From the NCBI RefSeq assembly GCF_004403185.1, contig NZ_SOHJ01000015.1, positions 38,256 to 102,255 on the forward strand: DNA of 64,000 nucleotides, in the 5' to 3' direction. How positions within the stretch are numbered: the stretch's first letter is position 1; each line of letters starts with the position of its first letter. The notes under the pieces were generated by a model. That model was not told the DNA's origin and made no database searches. It saw nothing but the letters and a program-made list of their open reading frames with translations. The position numbers and the translations under genes are program-made. The DNA comes from Cryobacterium suzukii (GTDB lineage: Bacteria; Actinomycetota; Actinomycetes; Actinomycetales; Microbacteriaceae). This document shows positions 16,945 to 25,778 of the stretch, in pieces.

Positions 16945-17994
16945 CTAGGCTACGAAGGCGCGGTAGGCGGGGTCGTTGGCGCGAAGCACGCGCAGCACGT
17001 TCTGGGAGCCCAGCTTGGCGAGGTCGGCGTCGCTCCAGCCGCGACGCTCGAGCTCGGCGAACAGGTTGGGGTACTCCGCCACATTGGCGAGTCCGACCGG
17101 CATATCGGGGCAGCCGTCGAAGTCGCCGCCGAGACCGATGTGATCGACGCCGGCCACGCTGCGGGCATGCTCCACGTGGTCAGCGACGTGCGCCACGGTC
17201 ACCACCGGCTTCTCCCCCACCGACCCGTTGTCCTCCCAGCTGCGGTAGTCGGCCGAGAGGAAGGCGGGCACAAAGGTGAGCATCTGCACACCATCGTTGG
17301 CGGCGAGCTGGGTGAGAATCGCGTCGGGCACGTTGCGCGGGTGCGGATTGAGGGCGAAGCACGACGAGTGGCTGAACAGAAGGGGAAGCGTTGTGGCATC
17401 GAGGGCGTCCTGCATAGTGGCAGCGGAGACGTGCGAGAGATCGACCATCATTCCGATGCGGTTCATCTCCGCGATAACGGCCCGACCACGATCGTTGATG
17501 CCATCGTGTGTCACCTCGCCGACGGCCGCGTCGGCCCACTCCGTTGACGAATTCCAGGTCAGTGTCATGTAGCGCACGCCCAGTCGGGCGTATTCGCGCA
17601 GCACCGCGAGCGAGTTGTTCATCTGATTGCCGCCCTCGACCCCGAGGAACGACGCAATTCTTCCGCCGTGCTGGGCGGCCTCGATGTCATCAGCGGTGAC
17701 GGCACGCACAAAGTCGTCGGGGTACGCGGCAATCAAGCGGTGAATGAAATCGATCTGCTCGAGAGTGGCCTGCACCGAATCGGTGCCGGCAAGGTCGGTG
17801 TGCACCCATACCGACCAGAACTGGCCCTGCACCCCTCCGCGACGCAGTTTGGGAATATCCGTCTGCAAGCGGCTGAGGGCAGAATCATGCTCGGAGTCCA
17901 GCCCGGCAACCGAATATTCGCGGTGTTCCCGGCACAGCCAGGCCAGGTCGTTGTGGCCGTCGACAACGGCGAATTTCGAATTTCTTACCATCAT
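16945..17994 (-). CDS. M19 family (renal-type) dipeptidase
   Basis: A zinc-dependent dipeptidase, by family acting on dipeptides including those with a C-terminal D-residue. The 349-residue product has DGHNDLAW near residue 17 (first zinc ligands), FLGVEGG (bridging Glu), SHSSC and a GLGGDFDG motif. The start is the ATG at 17992-17994, with GGGAAGAG just upstream; extending to a TTG would swallow that ribosome site. No signal peptide, so cytosolic. It is a single gene between the ESX-like locus and the polysaccharide region. Confidence 0.88.
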   Translation of the reverse strand: MMVRNSKFAVVDGHNDLAWLCREHREYSVAGLDSEHDSALSRLQTDIPKLRRGGVQGQFWSVWVHTDLAGTDSVQATLEQIDFIHRLIAAYPDDFVRAVTADDIEAAQHGGRIASFLGVEGGNQMNNSLAVLREYARLGVRYMTLTWNSSTEWADAAVGEVTHDGINDRGRAVIAEMNRIGMMVDLSHVSAATMQDALDATTLPLLFSHSSCFALNPHPRNVPDAILTQLAANDGVQMLTFVPAFLSADYRSWEDNGSVGEKPVVTVAHVADHVEHARSVAGVDHIGLGGDFDGCPDMPVGLANVAEYPNLFAELERRGWSDADLAKLGSQNVLRVLRANDPAYRAFVA

Positions 17995-18480
17995 GTGAAC
18001 TCTTCCCGGCAATCGAGACGCAATACCAGCCTAGGACCCGCACCCTCGGTCATTGAATGCGCCCCGGCCGACCGAGTCGGCCGTGACAGGAACCTGATTT
18101 ATGCCCGCGATACCGAGTCCAGACACGGGAGTAGCCAGACTGCGGATGCATCTGGCCCCGCTTGCTCCCATATACAGGGGATTTTGACCCCTGTTGAGGT
18201 TACAGCGCCGCCGACTTGAATCGGGGTAGTCTCTGCCAGTAAGTTGCTGAGAAAGAATCATCTTCCGACGCCGCGCTCCATCCAACGACAGGTGCCAGCA
18301 TCGCCACCTCGTCACTATGACCATCTGTTCCTGTAAACCCGACTGCAGGGAATAAAGCCGTGACATCCACCCCAATCAGCCGAACCACTCCCAAAACCCG
18401 CTGCACGAATCTCCGGTACCGCCGCACCACAATGACCATACCCGGCATCACATTCACGTACGACTGTAGGGGGATAACGC
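17995..18480. other. 486-base gap with inverted repeat, upstream of the polysaccharide region
   Basis: No convincing long gene. It contains a perfect 7-bp inverted repeat, ACAGGGG (18174-18180) and CCCCTGT (18188-18194), a good operator candidate about 290 bases before the sugar transferase start. A possible small frame runs from GTG 18360 to TGA 18488. GGGGG lies 9 bases before the sugar transferase ATG. Unequal base composition between halves was not examined. Confidence 0.5.
18174..18194. promoter_or_regulatory. Inverted repeat, operator candidate
   Basis: ACAGGGG and CCCCTGT with a 7-base A/T-rich spacer ATTTTGA. Not followed by a T-tract in either direction, so an operator is likelier than a terminator. 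Confidence 0.4.
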
Positions 18481-20028
18481 ATGAGTGAATCAGATTCGCC
18501 CGCGTCCTTTCCGCAATCTCGGCCGCTTCAGCGCCCCCCTAAACTTCGGCTCGTTGACCAAGCGATGCCTGCGCAGGCTGACCTTGCGGTCGACACCCCT
18601 TCATCAGGGCTGATGTGGGCTCGGCGGTACCGCACCAAGCTGCGGATGACCGATGTTGTGGTCATTGTTCTCGCGGTTGGTGTTGCACTGGTCTTTCGGT
18701 TTGGCGTGGACGGCATTCCAGCCGTGCCTGGATCGTTCAGTGCCAACTATTGGCTCGTATCGCTGCTCATCGTGGCGACCTGGCTCACGACCCTCGAGCT
18801 TTTCCATACTCGGGACTCCCGCGTCGTCGGTGTCGGGGCGAGCGAGTATAAGCAGGTCATCAATGCCAGCGCTGTGACCTTCGGCATGCTCGCCATCGCC
18901 TTTCTAATCTTTCAGATCGACATCGCCCGGCTCTTTTTTGTTCTGGCGCTTCCGCTTGGAATTGTCGCGCTCGTTCTCGAACGGTGGCTGTGGCGCAAAT
19001 GGCTGCTGCACCAACGCAAGTTCGGCCACTATCTCTCTCGCGTGATCGTCGTCGGAAATCGCGACGACGTGGAATACGTGGTCAGCCAGATCGACACCAA
19101 GTCCGGGGCCGCTTACTACATCGTCGGCGCGGCCTTGGAGGACGGTGTCGGTGACGAGATCTCGGCCGGCGAGCGCCTGGTACCGATCGTGTCCGATTTC
19201 GAACATGTCGCCGCGGCGGCGGCTTCCATGGGCGTCGACACGGTCATCGTGGCCGGGCAACCCAGCGGCGGCAGTTCTTACATTCGCAACCTGGGCTGGG
19301 ACCTCGAGGGCACTTCCGCGGAGCTTGTTCTTTCCAGCCGCCTGACGGATGTCGCTGGTCCCCGCATCCACTTCCGTCCGGTTGACGGCCTTCCGCTGAT
19401 CCACGTGGAAATTCCCCGGTTCGAAGGGGGCCGACATGCCCTCAAGCGCACCCTGGACATCGTCACAACGGCTTTCGCCATGCTGTTCTTACTGCCCGTG
19501 CTCGCAGTGATCGCCGTGCTCATCAAACTGGACAGCCCAGGTCCGGTGCTGTTTCGGCAGGAGCGATGCGGCCGCAATGGGCAGACGTTCCGCATAGTCA
19601 AGTTCCGCTCGATGGTTCAGACCGCAGAAGACGACCTGGCCGGCCTTCTCGACCAGAACGAAGCTTCTGGGGTGCTGTTCAAGATTCGTAACGACCCTCG
19701 AATCACCAAGATCGGTCGCGTGCTGCGCAAATATTCGCTCGACGAACTGCCGCAGCTGTGGAACATTTTTGTCGGAGAGATGAGCCTTGTTGGCCCGCGT
19801 CCGCCACTGCCCGAAGAAGTCCAGGTCTACGAAACCCATGTGCACCGCCGCCTATACATCAAACCAGGTCTAACCGGTATGTGGCAGGTCAACGGGCGGT
19901 CCAATCTCAGTTGGGAAGACAGCGTTCGTCTCGACCTGTATTACGTCGAGAACTGGTCGCTCGCGGGCGACCTGATGATCATTTGGCGCACCTTTAAGAC
20001 CGTCATTCAACCAGTAGGGGCATATTGA
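18481..20028 (+). CDS. Initiating sugar-phosphate transferase (polyprenyl glycosylphosphotransferase)
   Basis: Loads the first sugar-1-phosphate onto undecaprenyl phosphate on the inner membrane face. The 515 residues show about four N-terminal membrane helices (60-170), a Rossmann-like middle domain (about 185-290), a further helix, and the C-terminal catalytic domain beginning KRTLDIV with [21 protein letters not shown] and the terminal [17 protein letters not shown] and [11 protein letters not shown]. This is the WbaP/CpsE-type architecture. The sugar (Gal, Glc or other) cannot be told from the sequence. First gene of the polysaccharide region; the next start follows one base after its stop. 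Confidence 0.93.
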   Translation: MSESDSPASFPQSRPLQRPPKLRLVDQAMPAQADLAVDTPSSGLMWARRYRTKLRMTDVVVIVLAVGVALVFRFGVDGIPAVPGSFSANYWLVSLLIVATWLTTLELFHTRDSRVVGVGASEYKQVINASAVTFGMLAIAFLIFQIDIARLFFVLALPLGIVALVLERWLWRKWLLHQRKFGHYLSRVIVVGNRDDVEYVVSQIDTKSGAAYYIVGAALEDGVGDEISAGERLVPIVSDFEHVAAAAASMGVDTVIVAGQPSGGSSYIRNLGWDLEGTSAELVLSSRLTDVAGPRIHFRPVDGLPLIHVEIPRFEGGRHALKRTLDIVTTAFAMLFLLPVLAVIAVLIKLDSPGPVLFRQERCGRNGQTFRIVKFRSMVQTAEDDLAGLLDQNEASGVLFKIRNDPRITKIGRVLRKYSLDELPQLWNIFVGEMSLVGPRPPLPEEVQVYETHVHRRLYIKPGLTGMWQVNGRSNLSWEDSVRLDLYYVENWSLAGDLMIIWRTFKTVIQPVGAY

Positions 20029-20029
20029 C

Positions 20030-21283
20030 ATGACCGCGGGCATCGAACACACTGCGCCCACCACCCACCGGCGTCTGAACATCGCAATGATCGGCACCCG
20101 TGGAGTCCCCGCAGCCTACGGCGGCTTTGAAACCGCCGTCGAGGAAATTGGCCGCCGGCTCGTCGACCGTGGTCACGACGTGACCGTGTATTGTCGCCGC
20201 ACCACCCAGCCGGTGCCAAAAGAGTACCTCGGCATGAAACTCGTCGAGCTGCCGGCAGTGCGCCACAAAATTCTCGAGACCCTGAGCCACACTGGGCTGT
20301 CGGTCCTGCACGCCACCCTGCACCGTCCGGCCGATGTGGCCTTCGTATTCAATGCCGCCAACGCCCCGTTCGTGCCACTGTTGCGCCTACGCGGAATCCC
20401 CAGCGTCGTGCACGTCGACGGCCTGGAATGGAAGCGCGCCAAGTGGGGCGGCGCCGGTCGACGCTACTACCGCTGGGCCGAGGAAGTATCGGTGCGTGAA
20501 GCTGATGCCCTCATCGCTGACGCGCAGGGAATCGTCGACTACTACCGGGACGAGTTCTCCATCCCGACAGAGCTGATCTCCTACGGCACCCGAATTCTGC
20601 ACGACACCCCGGCAGATCGGCTCGCTGAACTCGGCCTTCGCCCGGGCGGCTACCACCTGGTCGTCGCCCGGTTCGAACCAGAAAACCATGTCGACATCAT
20701 CGTCGAGGGATACCGCGCCAGCGAAGCGCGCCTCCCGCTCGTGGTCGTCGGCTCTGCGCCCTATGCGGCCGAACACACCAACCGCATCAGTGACCTCGCC
20801 GCCTCCGATTCCCGCATTCGCATGCTTGGCAGTGTGTGGGACCAGAATCAGCTCGACCAGCTCTACAAACACGCCAGCACCTACCTGCATGGCCACTCGG
20901 TCGGCGGCACAAACCCGTCGTTGCTGCGGGCGATGGGTGCCGGCACCAAGGTCATCGCCTGGGACGTCGTCTTCAATCGTGAGGTCCTCGGCAGAGATGG
21001 CGCCTACTTCTCTGGGGCGGATTCCCTCAGGGCCCTGATCGAAGACGCGGAAGTGAGTCCCGAGCGAGTCGCAGAGGTCGCGGCGGCACTGCAAGCCCGC
21101 GCCGAGCATCTCTATAACTGGGACAGCGTCACGACCAGCTACGAAAAACTCGCCAGGCGGGTGGCCGTTGGTTACAGCACCCACCGCCAAAGCAGCGGCA
21201 GGGCCGGAGTGTCGATGTGGAGCCTTTCCGACAGCCTGAGCAAGCAACCGTCAACCGCGCCTTCCAGAGGGATCATCTTATGA
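20030..21283 (+). CDS. GT4-type glycosyltransferase with DUF1972 N-terminal domain
   Basis: A 417-residue cytosolic glycosyltransferase. The N-terminal part has IGTRGVPAAYGGFETAVEEI, the typical opening of DUF1972/rhamnosyltransferase-like enzymes, then TVYCRR. The C-terminal nucleotide-sugar domain has VARFEPENHVDIIVEGY and LHGHSVGGTNPSLLRAMG. It starts one base after the sugar transferase stop and ends in an ATGA overlap with the next gene. Likely adds the second sugar of the repeat unit; donor and acceptor unknown. Confidence 0.9.
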   Translation: MTAGIEHTAPTTHRRLNIAMIGTRGVPAAYGGFETAVEEIGRRLVDRGHDVTVYCRRTTQPVPKEYLGMKLVELPAVRHKILETLSHTGLSVLHATLHRPADVAFVFNAANAPFVPLLRLRGIPSVVHVDGLEWKRAKWGGAGRRYYRWAEEVSVREADALIADAQGIVDYYRDEFSIPTELISYGTRILHDTPADRLAELGLRPGGYHLVVARFEPENHVDIIVEGYRASEARLPLVVVGSAPYAAEHTNRISDLAASDSRIRMLGSVWDQNQLDQLYKHASTYLHGHSVGGTNPSLLRAMGAGTKVIAWDVVFNREVLGRDGAYFSGADSLRALIEDAEVSPERVAEVAAALQARAEHLYNWDSVTTSYEKLARRVAVGYSTHRQSSGRAGVSMWSLSDSLSKQPSTAPSRGIIL

Positions 21284-22053
21284 CCAGCACCTCAGCCCAA
21301 ATCGCTCGTTCGACCGAATCGTACGTTGACACCGTTCGCCGTCTGTCGTCCGCCCAGAAGACGGCGTCCCGCGGCGCTCCGGCCTATTCGGTCTACGTGA
21401 ACCGTCGCGTCGGGCGCTACCTCGCGGCGGGCGCGTTTCGTTTAGGCCTGACCCCCAACAACGTCACCGCCGTCAGTGCGGGCTTCACGTTCTGCGCGAT
21501 CGGACTGCTGGCGATCGGTGAGCCGAGCTGGTGGCTCGGACTCGTGGTGTGGCTGCTGCTCGCCATCGGGTACGCCTTCGACTCGGCCGACGGCCAGGTC
21601 GCCCGGTTGCGCGGTGGTGGTTCCCCCTCGGGGGAATGGCTCGACCACGTCGTTGACTCCATCAAGATCTCAACCCTGCATCTAGCGGTGCTCATCACGA
21701 TGTTCACACACTTTCCATTGTCAAGTTCGACCTGGCTGCTCGTGCCCATCGGGTTTGCGGCTGTGGCAGCCGTGTCGTTCTTTGCAATGATTCTGAACGA
21801 TCTGCTCAAGGCCAAGCACGCACCGACGGCGCCGCTTTCCACAGCTCCCCGTTCCGCCTTGCGGTCATTTCTTGGTCTGCCGACCGACTACGGCATACTC
21901 TGCCTCTCCTTCGTGTTACTGGGCGCTCCGTTAGCTTTTTTCGGCCTGTACAGCCTGCTTTTCGTGGCCAATGCGCTTTATCTCGCCTTGGCGCTCGGCA
22001 AATGGTTTCGCGATATGACCGCGCTGGGACGCGTGGAAGTCGCCCGACCGTAG
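21280..22053 (+). CDS. CDP-alcohol phosphatidyltransferase-family membrane enzyme
   Basis: Transfers a phospho-alcohol or diacylglycerol-phosphate group from or to CDP-activated substrates. The full family motif is present: DSADGQVAR, eight residues, G, then D and D in GEWLDHVVD. The 257 residues include about six helices. The ATG at 21280 overlaps the previous stop (ATGA). In this context, inside a polysaccharide operon, it may make a polyol- or inositol-phosphate precursor rather than an ordinary phospholipid; that is inference. The TagD-like gene at 34759 could supply a CDP-substrate. Confidence 0.88.
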   Translation: MTSTSAQIARSTESYVDTVRRLSSAQKTASRGAPAYSVYVNRRVGRYLAAGAFRLGLTPNNVTAVSAGFTFCAIGLLAIGEPSWWLGLVVWLLLAIGYAFDSADGQVARLRGGGSPSGEWLDHVVDSIKISTLHLAVLITMFTHFPLSSSTWLLVPIGFAAVAAVSFFAMILNDLLKAKHAPTAPLSTAPRSALRSFLGLPTDYGILCLSFVLLGAPLAFFGLYSLLFVANALYLALALGKWFRDMTALGRVEVARP

Positions 22054-22092
22054 TACGACATCCGCTGTAACAACGAAGCGACTCTGCCGTGT

Positions 22093-22107
22093 GCCCCTTT
22101 CTGGGGC
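22093..22107. promoter_or_regulatory. Inverted repeat in the leader of the Wzz/BY-kinase gene
   Basis: GCCCC-TTTCT-GGGGC, perfect 5-bp arms, 75 bases before the GTG. A closely similar element, TGCCCC-CTTTCC-GGGGCA, occurs at 30486-30503. Confidence 0.35.
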
Positions 22108-22181
22108 GGCTTCTTCCCACGTTCGGACGTGAGTTTTGATCACCTAGATTGTAGTGTGGGCGCAACCGGACGGAGAAAGCT

Positions 22182-23648
22182 GTGGAACCAATCGACTATC
22201 TGAGGACCATCACGAAACGGTGGCTGCCCATCGCTATTGTGGGCGTCCTGGGCGGCGCGGTGGCGTGGGGTTATGCGGCCACCCTCCCGGCGCAGTACCA
22301 GGCAACCAACAGCGTCTTCGTGACGAGCGACCGGGGTGAGACCACCGGCGAGCTGTTGCAATCATCAACCTTCACTCAAAACCTTGTGCAGTCCTACGCG
22401 CAACTCGCCACAACACCGACCGTTCTTGGGCCGGTGATCAGCAAGCTCGGATTGAATATTTCCACGCAAGCACTGGCCTCCCGCGTCACCGCGGAGATTC
22501 CCCTCAACACCGTTTTCATTGACATCACCGTTACCAGCCGGTCGTCGACGCAGGCCGTGGCCATCGCTGATGCTGTCTCCGATTCCCTCGCCACCGCGGT
22601 CGGGAACCTGGCGCCGAAAGGGCCCGACAATTTGCCATCGATCACGGTCGAGACGGTTTCTCCTGCGCAACTGCCGGGCAGCCCGTTTGCACCGAATACG
22701 CAGCTGATCGTCATCACCGGCTTGCTGCTCGGGCTCGTTCTGGGTGTGCTCTACGCCCTTTCCCGCGAGATATTCGATACCCGGGTGAGCACGGAGAAGG
22801 ACCTCGATCGGGTCTCCTCTGATCCCTTGCTCGGAATGGTCGGTCGCAAGAAGCGCACCGACCCAGCGGGCCTGGTCATGCGGGTGATGCCACACAGCGC
22901 CCTGGCTGAGGCGTACCGGCGAGTGCGGGCCAATCTGGAATTCATCGACGTGGACAGCCCGCCACGCAGCGCCGTGGTTACGTCCGCAGTGACGCGCGAT
23001 GGTAAATCCACGACCGCGATCAACCTTGCACTCGCCATGGCGGAACGGTCGTCGCGAGTACTCCTGATTGATGCCGACCTACGTCGCCCGTCGATCGCCG
23101 AGCTGTGTGACCTCGAAGGCGACGTGGGACTGACGACCATTTTGCTCGGCGATGTCGGACCCGACGACGCCATAGTGCGCTGGTCGAATGGCATCGACGT
23201 GTTGCCCTCCGGCGCTGTGCCGCCCAACCCCGGACAACTGCTCGGTTCCGCCGCGATGAAAACCCTGATGCAGGGCCTACTGCTTGAGTACGACTTCATC
23301 GTCGTCGATTCCCCGCCACTGCTGCCGGCCACCGACGCCCTCGGCCTGTCGCATCTCACCGATGGCGCCATCGTCGTCGCTCGTTACAAGGCGACCACCC
23401 GCCAACAACTGGCTACCACCTTGGAGTCGCTCGAAGCCGTCAACGCGCGCATTCTCGGCATCGTGCTGAACCAAGTGCGGGAACGTCGCGCTGAGGTGTA
23501 CTACGGGCCGCTCACCCCAACGACTCGTACTGCCGCGCCGACTCCGGGAACGACCAACCGGGTCACGGCCACCCGAGAACCTCGCACCACCTTTGATGAG
23601 ACGGGCCGTCGTAGCTCCCGCACGTCGGAATCTACTCGGTCGTCATAG
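22182..23648 (+). CDS. Wzz-type chain-length regulator fused to BY-kinase
   Basis: Controls polysaccharide chain length and export with a bacterial tyrosine kinase domain. The 488 residues: a first membrane helix near 15-36, an extracytoplasmic Wzz domain, a second helix near 173-192 (LIVITGLLLGLVLGVLYAL), then the kinase with Walker A RDGKSTTAINLA, Walker A' VLLIDADLRRPS and Walker B FIVVDSPPLLPATDA. The C-terminal tail is Thr/Ser/Arg-rich with only two adjacent tyrosines (EVYYGPL), unlike the usual Tyr cluster. GTG start with GGAG upstream. The next gene starts on the last base of its stop codon. Confidence 0.92.
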   Translation: MEPIDYLRTITKRWLPIAIVGVLGGAVAWGYAATLPAQYQATNSVFVTSDRGETTGELLQSSTFTQNLVQSYAQLATTPTVLGPVISKLGLNISTQALASRVTAEIPLNTVFIDITVTSRSSTQAVAIADAVSDSLATAVGNLAPKGPDNLPSITVETVSPAQLPGSPFAPNTQLIVITGLLLGLVLGVLYALSREIFDTRVSTEKDLDRVSSDPLLGMVGRKKRTDPAGLVMRVMPHSALAEAYRRVRANLEFIDVDSPPRSAVVTSAVTRDGKSTTAINLALAMAERSSRVLLIDADLRRPSIAELCDLEGDVGLTTILLGDVGPDDAIVRWSNGIDVLPSGAVPPNPGQLLGSAAMKTLMQGLLLEYDFIVVDSPPLLPATDALGLSHLTDGAIVVARYKATTRQQLATTLESLEAVNARILGIVLNQVRERRAEVYYGPLTPTTRTAAPTPGTTNRVTATREPRTTFDETGRRSSRTSESTRSS

Positions 23649-24658
23649 TGCGGGTCCTCCAGTCATTTCCGGAGGGTCGCACTACGACGAATCCCTATCT
23701 GCTGCAACTGAGCCGGTCGCTCAGCCCGCACGTCGAGGTGCTCGGCTTCACTTGGCGCCGAGCGCTCACCAGCCGTTACGACGTGTTCCACGTACACTGG
23801 CCGGAAATTCTCTTGCAGGGTCGAACACCGGTGCGGGCGCTTGCCAGACGGATGTTGTTCCGGCTGTTCCTGATGCGGCTGCGCCTGCATCGCACCGCGG
23901 TGGTGAGAACGCTCCACAACGTGCGCAGCCATGAGCTCTCACCGCGGCATGACCAACGCTTACTTAAGCGGTTCGACCAGCGCACCACCCTGTGGATCAG
24001 GCTCAACCCATTCACACCGGTGCCCGCTGACGCGCTAGAACACACCATCCCACACGGCGATTACCGAGACTGGTTCTACGACGTCACGTCGGGCGTGGCC
24101 GCGCCTGGTCGGCTGCTTTACTTCGGACTCATTCGCCCCTATAAGGGTGTGGACACCCTGGTCCACGCCTTTCGGCAGCTGGACACCGGGGCCCTGGCCG
24201 ATCCGCTGCCAACGCTGCGTATCGTCGGCGCTCCCCAATCCAGCGACCTGGCAGAGCGGCTGCAGCTCACGGCGGCCGGTGACCCGCGCATCGAGTTAGT
24301 CCTGCGCCACGCGAGTGATGCCGAGCTGGCCGACGCCATCCACTCAGCCGAACTGGTCGTGTTGCCATACGCCGAGATGCATAACTCCGGCGCAGCGCTG
24401 CTTGCCCTCTCTCTCGATCGGGCAGTGTTGGTTCCAGAGAACGCGGTAACCACCGCGCTCGCCAACGAGGTCGGTACTGATTGGGTGCTCACCTACACTG
24501 GGCCGCTGTGCGCTGCGGTTCTGGCCGATGCCCTTGTGCGGGCGCGGCGGCCGCGGAGCGCCCCCTCGCCCGATCTCTCGCACCGCCGGTGGTCGGTCGG
24601 AGCGGCCGCTCACGTCGAGGCCTATGGCAGGGCCGTGCAGTCAGTCCGCTCGCGCTAG
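23648..24658 (+). CDS. Glycosyltransferase, GT-B fold
   Basis: A 336-residue enzyme. The N-terminal half has FHVHWPEILLQGRTP and VVRTLHNVRSHE; the C-terminal half has LYFGLIRPYKGVDTLVHAF and LPYAEMHNSGAALLALS, typical of retaining GT-B enzymes, close to GumK/GT4-type proteins. GTG start shares one base with the BY-kinase stop. Probably extends the lipid-linked repeat. Ends 40 bases before a convergent glycosyltransferase. Confidence 0.85.
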   Translation: MRVLQSFPEGRTTTNPYLLQLSRSLSPHVEVLGFTWRRALTSRYDVFHVHWPEILLQGRTPVRALARRMLFRLFLMRLRLHRTAVVRTLHNVRSHELSPRHDQRLLKRFDQRTTLWIRLNPFTPVPADALEHTIPHGDYRDWFYDVTSGVAAPGRLLYFGLIRPYKGVDTLVHAFRQLDTGALADPLPTLRIVGAPQSSDLAERLQLTAAGDPRIELVLRHASDAELADAIHSAELVVLPYAEMHNSGAALLALSLDRAVLVPENAVTTALANEVGTDWVLTYTGPLCAAVLADALVRARRPRSAPSPDLSHRRWSVGAAAHVEAYGRAVQSVRSR

Positions 24659-24698
24659 ACCGAGCGGATCGTCTGGCACACGATCGGCGGCATAGCGC

Positions 24699-25778
24699 TC
24701 AGGCGCCAACGAATAGCCAGGCGTCGGCGGCGAGCCGGCCATCGACGCCCGGCAGATCCTCGACTGCGGGGCGAGGTGCCTGCAGGGCGCGCGCCACGGC
24801 ATCCGCGAGCAGCTGTGGGGTGCAGCCCGGCGCGACCACCTCGTGGCCGTGCTCGTTGAGCCAGGACGCGAGCCCGGTTTCGGTCGTGGTTACAATCGAA
24901 CAGCCGTGGGCGAGGCCCTCGACGATCGGCAGGCCGACCTGTTCCCGCCAAGTGGCGGTCGGTTGGCTGGGCAGGGCCAGCACGCTGGCGCGGCGCAACT
25001 GTCGATGGATCTCGCTGCGTGGCGGGTCGATGACAAGCTCGATCGTTGGGTCGTTGGCGACGGCTTGGCGCGCCTGATTCTCCATTGCACCCTTGCCGAT
25101 CAGGGTGAGGCGGGCCTCGGGCAGCACTTTGGTCACCAGGGGCCAGGCCGCGAGAAGGCTTGGCAACCCTTTGCGCTGGGCGAACGCTCCAAGGAAAACC
25201 ACCCGGTTCATCTCAGGGTCGCCGTCAGCGTTGCAGGCGCATGCGGCCGGCAACGCCGGAATAACGACCGAGACGGCATCCCGAGGGGGTTCCGGCAGGG
25301 CTGTGCGGTACGTGACGCGGGCCGCATCCGTTCCGAAAACGATACGGTCGGTCTGACGCCAGACAAAGCGGGCGGCGATACCGTTGAGACCGCGACGCAG
25401 TCGCGCCCGGATGTCGAGTGGGCGTTCGAACGGGTCGGCGTTTTCCAGGGCGTAACACACGATGTTCGCTCGGCTACCATCGATCAGCGCCCGCAGGCGG
25501 AGGGCGCTGATCGCAAGCGTGCTGGCCCAGACACTCGAAAGCATGAGCGGTTCGCCGATTTCCAGCGTCGTGACCGTGGAGCGAGCCAGCAACCACGCCG
25601 CGCGCACGGGGTGCGCCTGCACGAGCACGAGGCCCGTGGCCAGTTCCTCGTGAAAGTCGTACCTCTTAATACGGAACAGAATGGCGGCCGGTGGCAACTC
25701 ATGTGCCCGCTCGAGGTGGGCGCTGCGCAGCGTGCGGTACAGCCGTGCCCGGTCGGTCAGAATTCGAACGCTAGCCAC
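24699..25778 (-). CDS. GT4-type glycosyltransferase
   Basis: A 359-residue GT-B enzyme starting at GTG 25776-25778 (VASVRILTDRARLYR). The C-terminal donor domain has VVFLGAFAQRKGLPSLLAAW, LTLIGKG, and a conserved Glu-containing block LPIVEGLAHGCSIVTT. The start overlaps the stop of the upstream GT2 gene by 8 bases; a longer open frame upstream lies inside that gene. Forms a two-gene minus-strand unit with it. Donor sugar unknown. Confidence 0.86.
   Translation of the reverse strand: MASVRILTDRARLYRTLRSAHLERAHELPPAAILFRIKRYDFHEELATGLVLVQAHPVRAAWLLARSTVTTLEIGEPLMLSSVWASTLAISALRLRALIDGSRANIVCYALENADPFERPLDIRARLRRGLNGIAARFVWRQTDRIVFGTDAARVTYRTALPEPPRDAVSVVIPALPAACACNADGDPEMNRVVFLGAFAQRKGLPSLLAAWPLVTKVLPEARLTLIGKGAMENQARQAVANDPTIELVIDPPRSEIHRQLRRASVLALPSQPTATWREQVGLPIVEGLAHGCSIVTTTETGLASWLNEHGHEVVAPGCTPQLLADAVARALQAPRPAVEDLPGVDGRLAADAWLFVGA

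Noticed and set aside
18200..18457. 85-residue minus-strand frame in the gap before the sugar transferase
   Set aside because: No ribosome site, no recognisable motif, unusual composition for the locus.
22182..24658. Frameshift between BY-kinase and next gene because of the one-base overlap
   Set aside because: Both products are complete with proper domains; TAG/GTG overlap is normal coupling.
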